Assembly: GCF_928097925.1 (NCBI RefSeq)
Contig: NZ_CAKMRI010000001.1
Span: 496,001-560,000 of the forward strand
Direction: 5' to 3'
Source of the DNA: Mediannikoviicoccus vaginalis
GTDB lineage: Bacteria > Bacillota > Clostridia > Tissierellales > Peptoniphilaceae
Length of the DNA: 64,000 nucleotides
Each line of letters starts with the position of its first letter. Position 1 is the stretch's first letter. The notes under the pieces are model-generated. The model was given only the letters and a program-made list of their open reading frames with translations, made no database searches and was not told the DNA's origin. The position numbers and the translations under genes are program-made. Shown piece after piece: positions 1-7,903 of the stretch.

Positions 1-309
1 AAAATCGGCGGAAATGAAGTGAAGGCTGCAGAAAATGTAGAAAGGGAAGCTCTTTACAACGAAGATAATATGCCAGACATTGATATATCCGTTTTACTTC
101 CTGAAGACAGTTCACCAGAAGATGTGGCAAGGATTTTAAATGAGTCAAATGTAGTTGAAGATATTGAAGGCTTTTTAAATATTATCAACACCTATAACTT
201 ACAAGAAAAAATTAAGTATGGTGACTATGAAATAAAAAAAGGTTCAACCATGGAAGAGGTTGTGAACCAAATTACAGATAACGCCCTTGACGAAGCTAAG
301 AAAAATTAA
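1..309 (+). CDS. MltG/YceG-like family protein, 3' part only
   Basis: The frame is open from base 1, so the gene begins outside the window and only about 102 C-terminal residues are present. The GTG at 19 is an internal codon, not a supported start. The visible part contains VLLPEDSSPEDVARILNES, a run of the form (hydrophobic)-P-x-(D/G)-S-S-x-x-x-(I/V)-A-x-x-L, followed further on by IKYGDYEIKKGS. This resembles the small LysM-like domain at the N-terminus of endolytic transglycosylase MltG (YceG) and the short YceG-like membrane proteins of clostridia. The catalytic MltG domain is absent because the protein stops right after this module. It is therefore more likely one of the short YceG-like proteins than a true transglycosylase. 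The assignment rests on motif resemblance only. Confidence 0.5.
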   Translation, partial: KIGGNEVKAAENVEREALYNEDNMPDIDISVLLPEDSSPEDVARILNESNVVEDIEGFLNIINTYNLQEKIKYGDYEIKKGSTMEEVVNQITDNALDEAKKN

Positions 310-354
310 AAGTATCAGCCTATTCTTTCTTGAAATAGGTTGATACTTTTTTTG
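310..354. terminator. Intrinsic terminator, probably bidirectional
   Basis: A 14-bp stem (AGTATCAGCCTATT pairing with AATAGGTTGATACT, one G-U) is followed by seven or more T on the plus strand and flanked by A-rich sequence on the other side. It lies between two convergent genes and can serve both. Confidence 0.85.
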
Positions 355-363
355 TTTAAATAT

Positions 364-1077
364 TTATATTCCAAGGTAAGCCGCTTTCACATCGGGATCT
401 TTTTTTAGATCACTGGCTTTTCCCTCTTTAACAATTTTGCCAGTCTCTAACACATAGGCTCTGTCTGCTATTTCAAGGGCAAGGTTTGCGTTTTGCTCCA
501 CTAGTAAAATTGTCCTACCTTCTTCTTTTAATATCTTAATTGTATCGAATATTTTATCTACAAATAGTGGCGAAAGTCCCATGGAAGGTTCATCTAGTAA
601 AAGCACCTTTGGGTTTGTTAAAAGTGCCCTTCCCATGGCAAGCATCTGTTGCTCTCCTCCAGAAAGGGTGCCCGCCTTTTGACTCTTTCTCTCTTCTAAA
701 ACAGGGAATAGTTTATAAATCTTATCCATTTCTGCCTTTATCTTTTCAGGACTCCACTGCGCCGATATGGAACCTAACATTAAATTGTCTTCTACAGATA
801 GACCCTTAAATACTCTTCTTCCTTCAGGAACCTGTGCGAGACCATCTCTAACTCTCTTAAATGACTTTTCTTTTTTTATGGATTTTCCATCGAAAAAGAT
901 ATCTCCCTCTTTCGCATCTAATAGTCCCGATATGGTTTGTAATGTGGTTGTCTTACCAGCTCCATTTGCACCAATTAATGAAACCACTTCTCCTTTTTCA
1001 ATCTTAAGATTAATTCCTTTTAGAGCTTGGATATTACCATAAAAAACATTTAAATTTTCTACTTTTAATATACTCAT
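364..1077 (-). CDS. livF: Branched-chain amino-acid ABC transporter ATPase LivF
   Basis: A 237-aa cytoplasmic ABC ATPase that energises branched-chain amino-acid import together with LivG on the LivHM permease. It shows Walker A GANGAGKTTT, signature LSGGEQQML and Walker B VLLLDEPSMGLSP. The text QVPEGRRVFKGLSVEDNL is the characteristic LivF block between Walker A and the signature. The length matches the family (about 235 aa). It is the last gene of livJ-H-M-G-F, starts 10 nt after livG behind GAGAGG, and is followed by the shared terminator. Regulation should come from the T-box leader upstream of livJ. The family assignment is firm; exact substrate specificity is inferred from the operon. 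Confidence 0.95.
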   Translation of the reverse strand: MSILKVENLNVFYGNIQALKGINLKIEKGEVVSLIGANGAGKTTTLQTISGLLDAKEGDIFFDGKSIKKEKSFKRVRDGLAQVPEGRRVFKGLSVEDNLMLGSISAQWSPEKIKAEMDKIYKLFPVLEERKSQKAGTLSGGEQQMLAMGRALLTNPKVLLLDEPSMGLSPLFVDKIFDTIKILKEEGRTILLVEQNANLALEIADRAYVLETGKIVKEGKASDLKKDPDVKAAYLGI

Positions 1078-1087
1078 ATAAACCTCT

Positions 1088-1879
1088 CTAACTTCCTAAG
1101 TAAGCCTTCACAACTTCTTCATTTTGAATAACTTCTTTAGGATTACCTTCAGCTAAAATTTCTCCATAATTTAAAACAATCAGTCTTTCAGATATTCCAA
1201 GCACCAAGTTCATATCATGTTCTATTAATAAAATGGACACACCAGTCTTTTCTCTAATCACCTTTATCGAATCCATTAAATCTTTGGTTTCTGATTCGTT
1301 CATTCCCGCCGCTGGCTCGTCAAGTAAAAGAAGTTTTGGCCTTGTAGCCATGGCCCTGGCAATTTCTAACTTTCGTTGTGCTCCATATGGAAGGGAACCG
1401 GCAAATGCTCTAAAATATTTTTCTAAATTAAATAATTCCAAAATCTCTTTTGCTTTTTCTGTTGCTTCGTTTTCTTCCTTCCAAAATTTTGGAAGTCTCA
1501 ACATCCCTGTTAAAACTCCATACTCCATATATTGGTTCATGGCAAGCTTCACATTATCAAGAACAGTCAAGTTATCAAAAAGTCTAATATTTTGAAATGT
1601 TCTTGCTACTCCAAGCTTAGATAGATTGTCTGGAGATATTCCATTCGTCTTTTGACCTTCAAGGAGAATTTCTCCACCAGTTGGCGTATACACGCCTGAA
1701 AGCATATTGAACAAAGTGGTTTTTCCAGCGCCATTGGGACCAATTAAACCCAAAAGTTCTCTCTTTTTTAGTTTAAAACTAACATTTTCTACAGCTTTAA
1801 GTCCACCAAAGGAGATGGATAGGTTATTTACTTCTAATATATTTTCATCTAATATTTCTTTATTATTCACCTTCCACAT
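1088..1879 (-). CDS. livG: Branched-chain amino-acid ABC transporter ATPase LivG
   Basis: A 263-aa ABC ATPase, partner of LivF in branched-chain amino-acid uptake. It has Walker A GPNGAGKTTLFN, the LivG-typical VARTFQNIRLF after the Q-loop, signature SLPYGAQRKLEIARAMA and Walker B LLLLDEPAAGMN. The signature is PYGAQ rather than LSGGQ, which is normal for LivG proteins. The ATG at 1879 lies directly behind AAGGAG with no spacing, whereas a GTG at 1870 has that same Shine-Dalgarno 9 nt upstream and may be the real start. Either way the gene overlaps the end of livM, indicating translational coupling. Confidence 0.95.
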   Translation of the reverse strand: MWKVNNKEILDENILEVNNLSISFGGLKAVENVSFKLKKRELLGLIGPNGAGKTTLFNMLSGVYTPTGGEILLEGQKTNGISPDNLSKLGVARTFQNIRLFDNLTVLDNVKLAMNQYMEYGVLTGMLRLPKFWKEENEATEKAKEILELFNLEKYFRAFAGSLPYGAQRKLEIARAMATRPKLLLLDEPAAGMNESETKDLMDSIKVIREKTGVSILLIEHDMNLVLGISERLIVLNYGEILAEGNPKEVIQNEEVVKAYLGS

Positions 1880-2837
1880 CTCCTTTCTTATATTTATCTA
1901 TTTTAAGAAATTCTCTTAAGGAAAATTCTCTTCGTCCCAATAGTCCTTGAGGCCTAAAGATCATAACCACTATTAATGTAAGAGCATAAAATACCATTCT
2001 CCACTCTGCAAGTGGCCTTAATACTTCAGGAAGTATTGTTAAACCAATGGATGAAAAAATTGCACCTGTCATGGAACCCATTCCACCTAATACCACCATA
2101 ACAAGGTAGTCGAAGGACTTGTTGTAATTAAAAATATTTGCTGCAAGCACTCCAAAACTTTGTGCGTATAACGCTCCTGCCACACCTGCAAAAATTGCGG
2201 AAAGTGTAAATGTTAAAGTCTTATGCTTAGTTATATTAATACCACAGCTTTCAGCGGCAAGTTCGTTATCTCTAATGGAAAGGACCGCTCTTCCTTGACG
2301 GCTTGAAGCATAGGTAAAAATCATTGTAAGTAAAAACGCCGCCACAAAATAATATTTTCCAAAGCTGTCGGTGGTAGGTATTCCCGCCATACCTTGAGCC
2401 CCTCCAGTAAACCCTAAGTTTTCAATTAGAACTCTGATTATTTCTCCAAAGGCCAAAGTTACAATGGCAAGATAATCTCCTGTAAGTCTTAAAACCGGTA
2501 ATCCTATTAACACTCCAAACAATGCTGCTACAAGTCCTGCTATTATAAGATTTAGTATAAAACCTGGGAAGCCATCTACTACTCCGGACTTTAAAAATAT
2601 TCCAGCAGCATAGGCACCAACTGCCATAAAACCTGCATGTCCCAAGTTGATTTGACCTAAAACTCCTACAGTAAGGTTAAGGCTAGTGGTCATTATAATG
2701 TTTATACAAATAAGGATTAAAATGTTTTGCCAGTATCTATTAACTACTCCTGCACTTATTAACCCTTGAACTATTAAATAAAATAAAAGTACCGTAGCGG
2801 TGACTATAAAATAAGTTTTCTTTCTATTTTTTGACAT
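1863..2837 (-). CDS. livM: Branched-chain amino-acid ABC transporter permease LivM
   Basis: A 324-aa integral membrane permease, one half of the LivHM translocation channel. It has about nine hydrophobic segments and family landmarks NLTVGVLGQINLGHAGF near residue 55, GDYLAIVTLAFGEI near 125 and VVLGGMGSMTGAI near 250. The ending FRPQGLLGRREF followed by a short charged tail is usual for LivM. It begins one base after livH ends and overlaps livG, so the three genes are read as one unit. Length is normal for Gram-positive LivM, which lack the long N-terminal extension of the E. coli protein. Confidence 0.95.
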   Translation of the reverse strand: MSKNRKKTYFIVTATVLLFYLIVQGLISAGVVNRYWQNILILICINIIMTTSLNLTVGVLGQINLGHAGFMAVGAYAAGIFLKSGVVDGFPGFILNLIIAGLVAALFGVLIGLPVLRLTGDYLAIVTLAFGEIIRVLIENLGFTGGAQGMAGIPTTDSFGKYYFVAAFLLTMIFTYASSRQGRAVLSIRDNELAAESCGINITKHKTLTFTLSAIFAGVAGALYAQSFGVLAANIFNYNKSFDYLVMVVLGGMGSMTGAIFSSIGLTILPEVLRPLAEWRMVFYALTLIVVMIFRPQGLLGRREFSLREFLKIDKYKKGDVEGE

Positions 2838-2838
2838 A

Positions 2839-3726
2839 CTATACCTTTTCTTTCTCTAACTTTCCTAATAAACCATTTGGTTGAACTAGTAATACCACAA
2901 TCAAAATAACAAATACTATTGCATCTGCATATGCACTTGATAAATAGGCTCTAGTTAACACCTCTACTATGCCTAGAATAATTCCTCCTATTACAGCTCC
3001 TGAAATACTTCCAATACCTCCAAGAACCGCCGCTGTAAATGCTTTTATCCCAAGCATTGAGCCCATGAAAGGATGTATTTGAGGGTAGGATGCAATATAT
3101 AAAACCGATGCAACTCCCGCAAGTGCCGATCCAATGGCAAAGGTCATTGTCATTACTCCATTTACATTTATTCCAACAAGTTCTGCTGCTCCATAATCTT
3201 CACTAACTGCAAGCATGGACTTACCATATTTTGTCTTATTTACAAATAGATTTAATAGGTAAGTAAGTATTAGTGTTGATGCAATTGTAATAATTGTTGC
3301 AAAGGAAAAGTGCATTCCTGCAAAGTTAATTGACTTTTGTGGAAAAAGTGCAGGAACTGGTTTTGCGCTTGATGTAAATATTTTTACAAATAAATTTTGA
3401 AGAAACAGAGAAACACCTATTGTCGTAATTAAAAGTGAAATTCTAGAAGAATTTCTAAGTGGCCTATAGGCAATTCTCTCTATAATAATTCCTAATAATG
3501 TGCAAACCAATATTGCCGGTACAATTGCTGCCCATAGAGGTAATCCCGCTTTAAAAACAGACATCTGTATTGCTAAAAATACAGTATAGCCTCCAACCAT
3601 GATTATGTCTCCGTGGGCAAAGTTAATTAATTTTGCAATGCCATAGACCATGGTATATCCTAAGGCTATTAAGGCATAAATACTACCTAGCTGTAGCCCA
3701 TTAAATAATTGAGTTATAAAATCCAT
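2839..3726 (-). CDS. livH: Branched-chain amino-acid ABC transporter permease LivH
   Basis: A 295-aa membrane permease with about eight transmembrane segments. Landmarks are GSIYALIALGYTMVYGIAKL followed by INFAHGDIIMVGG at the N-terminus, ERIAYRPLRNSSRISLLI near residue 90 and FTAAVLGGIGSISGAVIGG near 230. The protein ends QPNGLLGK, as LivH proteins do. The start ATG follows AAGGAG at good spacing. It pairs with LivM as the membrane part of the importer. The gap to livJ holds a stable hairpin that may lower livH expression relative to the binding protein. Confidence 0.95.
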   Translation of the reverse strand: MDFITQLFNGLQLGSIYALIALGYTMVYGIAKLINFAHGDIIMVGGYTVFLAIQMSVFKAGLPLWAAIVPAILVCTLLGIIIERIAYRPLRNSSRISLLITTIGVSLFLQNLFVKIFTSSAKPVPALFPQKSINFAGMHFSFATIITIASTLILTYLLNLFVNKTKYGKSMLAVSEDYGAAELVGINVNGVMTMTFAIGSALAGVASVLYIASYPQIHPFMGSMLGIKAFTAAVLGGIGSISGAVIGGIILGIVEVLTRAYLSSAYADAIVFVILIVVLLVQPNGLLGKLEKEKV

Positions 3727-3744
3727 TAAAATCTCCTTATCATT

Positions 3745-3776
3745 TATCTAAGCCCTATTTTCATAGAGCTTAGATA
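3745..3776 (-). other. Intercistronic hairpin between livJ and livH
   Basis: On the minus strand TATCTAAGC-T-CTAT and ATAG-G-GCTTAGATA form a long stem closed by a GAAA loop, without a downstream T-run. It lies just after the livJ stop and ahead of the livH ribosome site. It looks like an mRNA-stabilising or partial-termination element. Confidence 0.6.
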
Positions 3777-3782
3777 TTATTT

Positions 3783-4964
3783 TTATTCTACCCCAGCGTC
3801 ACTATCAAATTTATAATTGCCATCTACTATCTTTATCATCTTAGCTGTTTTAACCGGGTTGTTATTTTCGTCATATGTGAATGATCCTGTTACTCCATCA
3901 AAAGGAAGTTTCTTTAAAGATTCAATAACCTTATTCCATTCAGTTGTATTAGCATCTTCTACAGCTTGTTTGTATAGATAAACCGTGTCATAGCCTTCAG
4001 CTGCAAAGGTTGATGGGTTTTCGCCATATTTTTCTTTATAGTCTTTTATAAATTTTTGTACCCTCTCATCTGGATCTTCTAGTGTAAACTGATTTGCAAA
4101 GTATGAACCCTCTATAGCTTTGAAGTTAGATTCATCAAGAACGGATAATACTGTATCCCATCCATCTGCACCAACTAATGTTGCATCTATACCTGCGTCC
4201 CTTACTTGAGGCACTATTAGAGCAACTTTTTCATAATAGTCGGGTATAAATAATACGTCTGGATTTTTCCCCTTTATATTTGTCAATTGCGCTTTAAAGT
4301 CATTGTCATTATCTCCATAGGACTCATCTGCCACTACATCCATTCCTACTTTTTTAGCTGTATCTTTAAAAACATCTGCTACTCCCATGGAAAAGTCGGA
4401 AGATTGATTACGTAATATTGCAACTTTTTTAGCATCTAGTTTTGTTTTAGAAAAGTTTGCTAAAACTTCTCCTTGAAATGGATCTGTAAAGCATGTTCTA
4501 AATACATTTGGTTTTCCCTCAGTTATATTTGCCTGTGTTCCTGTTGGTGTTATATATACTATTCCATCTTTTACAGAAGATTCTGCTATGGCTAATGATG
4601 GCTTAGAAGGTACTCCACCAAATATTGCTTCTACTTCATCTTGCATAAGCTTGTTGTAATTAGTTACAGCATCCGTTATCTCGCCTTTATCATCATATTC
4701 ATGCCACTCTAGTTTTTTTCCAAGGATTCCTCCATCGGCATTTATTTCATCTATGGCAAGTTTTATACCGTTATTAGTTGTTATACCATATATTGATAGA
4801 GCACCAGTAAGTGGAGCCGAGTTACCTAGTTTAATAGTTTCTCCTGCTTCTTGTTTAGATGACGAACCGTCTGTTTCTTTTTTTCCTGCTCCCTCACTTG
4901 AGCAACCTGATAGTAACAATCCTGCCACTAACATTCCAACTAAAAATTTCTTTTTTACTTTCAT
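3783..4964 (-). CDS. livJ: Branched-chain amino-acid ABC transporter binding lipoprotein
   Basis: A 393-aa periplasmic-binding-fold protein (Peripla_BP_6/LivJ family) that captures amino acids at the outer face of the membrane and delivers them to LivHM. The signal peptide is MKVKKKFLVGMLVAGLLLSG, ending in lipobox LSGC, so the mature protein is lipid-anchored at that Cys. The mature part begins with a Ser/Gly/Lys-rich linker, then IKLGNSAPLTGALSIYG and NGIKLAIDEINADGGILG, typical of LivJ/LivK. The frame is open upstream to 5081, but that stretch is the T-box terminator hairpin. The ATG at 4964 has TTTGGAGG 5 nt upstream and is the start. It is first in the liv operon. Substrate: probably Ile/Leu/Val, from the family and the Ile-type T-box. 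Confidence 0.95.
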   Translation of the reverse strand: MKVKKKFLVGMLVAGLLLSGCSSEGAGKKETDGSSSKQEAGETIKLGNSAPLTGALSIYGITTNNGIKLAIDEINADGGILGKKLEWHEYDDKGEITDAVTNYNKLMQDEVEAIFGGVPSKPSLAIAESSVKDGIVYITPTGTQANITEGKPNVFRTCFTDPFQGEVLANFSKTKLDAKKVAILRNQSSDFSMGVADVFKDTAKKVGMDVVADESYGDNDNDFKAQLTNIKGKNPDVLFIPDYYEKVALIVPQVRDAGIDATLVGADGWDTVLSVLDESNFKAIEGSYFANQFTLEDPDERVQKFIKDYKEKYGENPSTFAAEGYDTVYLYKQAVEDANTTEWNKVIESLKKLPFDGVTGSFTYDENNNPVKTAKMIKIVDGNYKFDSDAGVE

Positions 4965-4990
4965 AATTACCTCCAAAAATTTTTGGGTAT

Positions 4991-5263
4991 AAAAAAACCT
5001 TCGTCTTTTTAACCCAATATAGGTTAAAGAGACGAAGGATATAGATAAATTTATACACTCCGCGGTACCACTCTTCTTCATCTAATGATGCACTTAAATT
5101 CATTTAATGAATAGCTCTGTAACGGGAGCTCCCGAATTTGTCTACATTTTCGACAAAATAGCTTAGTGGTGATTTTCATTAGTTTCATCCTGCTAGTTTT
5201 CACCAAACACTAGCTCTCTAAAAAGACTAACCTAATTACTCTTCCACGTCATCGCATTTATTA
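4991..5263 (-). promoter_or_regulatory. T-box riboswitch, isoleucine specifier (AUC)
   Basis: On the minus strand a Stem I is followed by the T-box core GTGGTACCGCGG (about 5060-5071) and a terminator stem CCTTCGTCT/AGACGAAGG (5030-5038 and 4998-5006) with seven U (4991-4997). In Stem I, GTGG (5244-5247) pairs with CCAC (5166-5169) and ATTAG (5232-5236) pairs with CTAAT (5178-5182). This leaves an internal loop with AGTA (5237-5240) opposite GAA (5175-5177), the conserved specifier-loop motif. The codon after GAA-A is AUC (5171-5173) followed by A, which reads isoleucine. The UGGU bulge would pair with an ACCA end, consistent with discriminator A of tRNA-Ile. Uncharged tRNA-Ile should therefore switch on the liv operon. 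Confidence 0.93.
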
Positions 5264-5269
5264 TTTTGT

Positions 5270-5298
5270 ATTATAGTATCATTTTTTTTCATTGTCAA
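5270..5298 (-). promoter_or_regulatory. Sigma-A promoter of the T-box/liv operon
   Basis: TTGACA (5293-5298) and TATAAT (5270-5275) are separated by 17 nt on the minus strand, a perfect consensus match. They sit immediately upstream of the T-box Stem I. Confidence 0.9.
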
Positions 5299-5413
5299 AC
5301 ATAGTTATAAAAATTATTAAAATAATTTTGTTAGCATATTTACAAGAATATATTTATCATTTTATATAGATTTCTTTCTTTGTACTCTTGTTTTTTAATC
5401 TTGGATTTACAAC

Positions 5414-5458
5414 AAAAAAATAGATAATCTTATTTCAAATTAAAAACAAAATCATCTA
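5414..5458 (-). terminator. Terminator of the 175-aa hypothetical gene
   Basis: On the minus strand a 15-bp stem with three G-U pairs (TAGATGATTTTGTTT with AAATAAGATTATCTA, 5421-5458) is followed by seven T (5414-5420). It lies 19 nt after the stop codon at 5478. Confidence 0.75.
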
Positions 5459-5477
5459 CTCCAAAAAATTATTTAGA

Positions 5478-6005
5478 TTATGGTTTGTTTACATATGTAT
5501 CGATAATTGACTTTTGCGAAACTTCTGAAAACACAGAATTATCTTTGAGATTTTTTAAAATTCCCAAATTTTTAGAATGAAAAATCGCATATTTTTTATC
5601 TGTAAACACCACTTCAAAAATAGAATTTTTTAACCTTGCTGAGTGAAGTTCTATATAATATCCCTCCACATTTTCGTAGTTTTTTATTTCGAGCATTGCT
5701 TGCAGAGACTTATCTTTTTCACAGTAATAGTTGTCCCTCTTATTAAAATTACATTTTTGTTTTCGTCCCTTTGACAAATTTCCCATGTCATTATAGTACT
5801 TAGCCAACACATTGTAATAATGATAATTGTAAAGTCCCTTTTCTATTGTATCCACAGGACAAAAAGGTCTCATGGAAAGTTTTTCTACAAGATTTGCATT
5901 CTCATCTAAAAAACTTCTCTTATCAAGCTTTCCATCTTCAAGTTTTTTTATTAAGTTGTCTCTTTCTTTTAAAAAGTTTTCAATATTTTCTTTTTCCGTT
6001 GCCAT
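5478..6005 (-). CDS. Hypothetical protein, 175 aa
   Basis: I do not recognise this protein. It is soluble in appearance, with no signal peptide or membrane segment. Residues 1-50 are charged and probably helical (ENIENFLKERDNLIKKLEDG). The middle has a Tyr-rich stretch (YNYHYYNVLAKYYND) followed by NKRDNYYCEKDKSLQAML. The C-terminal half alternates hydrophobic and polar residues like beta strands (VEGYYIELHSARLKNSIFEV). It is transcribed alone, between a terminator at 6018-6046 and its own terminator at 5414-5458. Base composition matches its neighbours, so it is probably a lineage-specific resident gene rather than a recent import. Confidence 0.75.
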   Translation of the reverse strand: MATEKENIENFLKERDNLIKKLEDGKLDKRSFLDENANLVEKLSMRPFCPVDTIEKGLYNYHYYNVLAKYYNDMGNLSKGRKQKCNFNKRDNYYCEKDKSLQAMLEIKNYENVEGYYIELHSARLKNSIFEVVFTDKKYAIFHSKNLGILKNLKDNSVFSEVSQKSIIDTYVNKP

Positions 6006-6017
6006 TTCTAATCTTTT

Positions 6018-6046
6018 AAAAAAGGCATATTTTCATATGCCTTTTT
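6018..6046. terminator. Palindromic bidirectional terminator
   Basis: AAAGGCATAT, loop TTTC, ATATGCCTTT, with A-run on one side and T-run on the other. It follows the stop of the P-loop gene at 6064 on the minus strand. Confidence 0.8.
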
Positions 6047-6063
6047 ATCTTTCTAATTTAAAA

Positions 6064-6486
6064 TTATAAGGAAAGTTCAATGCTATTTTCTAACATTGCA
6101 CTTGGTAGTTCACTTTTTTCTTTGTTAAGTCCTATATAGAACTCAACTTCGAACTCTTCTGAAAGCTTTGTTAACTCTTCAGATAGTTGTCCTAACTCTT
6201 CTACGCTTATATCAACAATATCGTAAATACCATCTACATATATTTTTTTAATATCGTAGTCTCTTGAAATAATTCCCGCTAAAAATCCGTAAAATCCATT
6301 TACAGAGTTTATGTGATACTTATTTGCATTAATAAGTCTTACTTGATGATCTAGTGAATAGATGTGTGAATCATCAGTGTCTACAAATACTATGTTACCG
6401 TTTCCTGAAGCCTTTTCTTTATTTGCTTCGTCAATTAACCATTTAGTCTTTCCACTTCCTGAAGGACCAATAACTAATTTAACCAT
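6064..6486 (-). CDS. Small P-loop ATP-binding protein
   Basis: A 140-aa cytoplasmic protein with a clean Walker A at residues 7-14 (GPSGSGKT), immediately after the initial strand MVKLVI. A hydrophobic strand ending in Asp (IKKIYVDGIYDI, near residue 80) could act as Walker B. The rest is one Rossmann-like half: VFVDTDDSH near residue 35 and FYIGLNKEKSE near 120. There is no DNA-binding or kinase signature, so the partner and substrate are unknown. It may be a minimal relative of the RecA/PilT-type P-loop proteins. It begins 42 nt after the radical SAM gene on the same strand and may belong to that operon; a terminator follows it. Confidence 0.8.
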   Translation of the reverse strand: MVKLVIGPSGSGKTKWLIDEANKEKASGNGNIVFVDTDDSHIYSLDHQVRLINANKYHINSVNGFYGFLAGIISRDYDIKKIYVDGIYDIVDISVEELGQLSEELTKLSEEFEVEFYIGLNKEKSELPSAMLENSIELSL

Positions 6487-6528
6487 TTAACCACAACCTT
6501 TCTTTAAGTTACTGTTGTTATTATTGTA

Positions 6529-7470
6529 CTATTTAAATGGATTTTCATCAAGTGCAGTATAAAAATCTCCTTGACTATATCCATTTTCCAACATCTCTTT
6601 TTCGATAGCTTCTTTGATTAACCACCATGAAGTGTTCCAATTACAGAAAACCGTTTCCTCTTTAGGCATTCTTCCCACAAGTCTTTGAATTGCTATATCA
6701 GATTTTAAATACCTTAAAAATAAAATAACTTTTCTCTTATACTCTTCAAGGCTGATTAATTCGAATTCATTTCTTTCATACATTTCACTAAGTTTAGTAT
6801 TTTTTGGAATATATAGACTGTGTATTTTCACTTCGTCAACTGCAAGCACATTTATTAGCTTTGCCGTCTCTATAACATCTAAATCATCATCACATGGCAG
6901 TCCTAAAATAACATGGGTGCATATTTTAAAACCACTTTGTTTTATTCTTATGCATGCATCTACAAATTCAGATACGCAATGACCCCTATTTAACTTTTCC
7001 AAGCTATGGTAGTTTGCAGTTTGCAATCCAAGTTCAAAAACAATTTCAAGTCCAGTTTCTTTTGAAAATTCTCTTAGAAATTCTAAATGCTCTCTATATA
7101 TGCAGTCTGGTCTTGTTGAAATATAAATTCCAACGATATAATCCATTTGGCAGCTCCTAATAGAATTTTTAAATTCTTCAATTGGCATATAAGTATTTGA
7201 AAAGTTTTGGAAATAAGCTATAAATAATTTTGCACCATATCTCTTTCCAATATAGTCCATATTTTTTTCAAGCTGATTTTCCACAGACATCTTTTCACAC
7301 AAGTTTTCAAAAGAACCACCGGATTCGCCACAGAATATACAACCTCCATGAGCCACAGTGCCATCTCTGTTAGGGCAGGTCAGATCCAGTTTAATCGGAA
7401 GCTTATAGACCTTCTGACCAAATTTCTCCCTTAAGTAATCACTGTAGGCCCTATATGGAAGATTAGTCAT
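6529..7470 (-). CDS. YhcC-type radical SAM protein (TIGR01212-like)
   Basis: A 313-aa radical SAM enzyme. The start PYRAYSDYLREKFGQKVYK and LDLTCPNRDGTVAHGGCIFC hold the iron-sulfur cluster cysteines in the C-x9-C-x2-C arrangement typical of the YhcC/TIGR01212 family rather than the CxxxCxxC of most radical SAM proteins. Further landmarks are YFQNFSNTYMP, ISTRPDC, ELGLQTANYHSLEKLNRGH and HVILGLPCDD, all expected for the elongator-like SAM barrel. The family's substrate is not established, though a role in tRNA or cofactor modification is often proposed. It overlaps the peroxiredoxin gene by 8 nt, so the two are translationally coupled. Confidence 0.9.
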   Translation of the reverse strand: MTNLPYRAYSDYLREKFGQKVYKLPIKLDLTCPNRDGTVAHGGCIFCGESGGSFENLCEKMSVENQLEKNMDYIGKRYGAKLFIAYFQNFSNTYMPIEEFKNSIRSCQMDYIVGIYISTRPDCIYREHLEFLREFSKETGLEIVFELGLQTANYHSLEKLNRGHCVSEFVDACIRIKQSGFKICTHVILGLPCDDDLDVIETAKLINVLAVDEVKIHSLYIPKNTKLSEMYERNEFELISLEEYKRKVILFLRYLKSDIAIQRLVGRMPKEETVFCNWNTSWWLIKEAIEKEMLENGYSQGDFYTALDENPFK

Positions 7471-7903
7471 TTAGCTCTTCCTTCACAAACTCCAAAACAT
7501 TTTTAACATGGTCTTTAACCTTTACTTTTCTATACTCTTTAACAAGAACGCCCTCTTTATTAAAAATAAAAGTAGATCTTTCCACGCCCATGTACTCTTT
7601 TCCATACATCTTCTTTTTCTTCCATACATCGAAGGCCTTTATAAGTTCAAGCTCTTCATCAGTTAAAAGATCTATTTCAAGATTATGATCCTTTATAAAT
7701 TTGTCATGGGATTTTTGTGAATCCTTTGAAATTCCATATATTTTAGTATTTAATTTTTCAAACTCTTTTTTATTTTCTGAAAATTCTATTGCTTCTGTTG
7801 TGCATCCCTTTGTGTTGTCCTTAGGATAAAAATATATAACTAGGTTTTTGCCTTCATTTTCTTTAGCAAAATCTTCACCCATTAAATCTTTTAAGTTATT
7901 CAT
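7463..7903 (-). CDS. bcp: Peroxiredoxin, Bcp/PrxQ type, short N-terminus
   Basis: A 146-aa thioredoxin-fold peroxidase that reduces hydroperoxides. The peroxidatic Cys is Cys34 in YFYPKDNTKGCTTEA, where Bcp usually has PGCTxEA. The resolving Cys normally five residues on (CTxEACxF) is replaced by Ile (CTTEAIEF), so this is a 1-Cys type. The usual N-terminal strand with APDFxL is missing: the protein begins MNNLKDLMGEDF, directly at the helix before the active site. The start is well supported (GGAGG 8 nt upstream, overlapping the end of the HAD gene), so the shortening appears real. It sits between HAD and radical SAM genes in one operon. Confidence 0.9.
   Translation of the reverse strand: MNNLKDLMGEDFAKENEGKNLVIYFYPKDNTKGCTTEAIEFSENKKEFEKLNTKIYGISKDSQKSHDKFIKDHNLEIDLLTDEELELIKAFDVWKKKKMYGKEYMGVERSTFIFNKEGVLVKEYRKVKVKDHVKNVLEFVKEELND

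Noticed and set aside
4965-5103. Open frames extending livJ upstream or overlapping its start
   Set aside because: They run through the T-box terminator and antiterminator; a proper ribosome site and signal peptide begin only at 4964.
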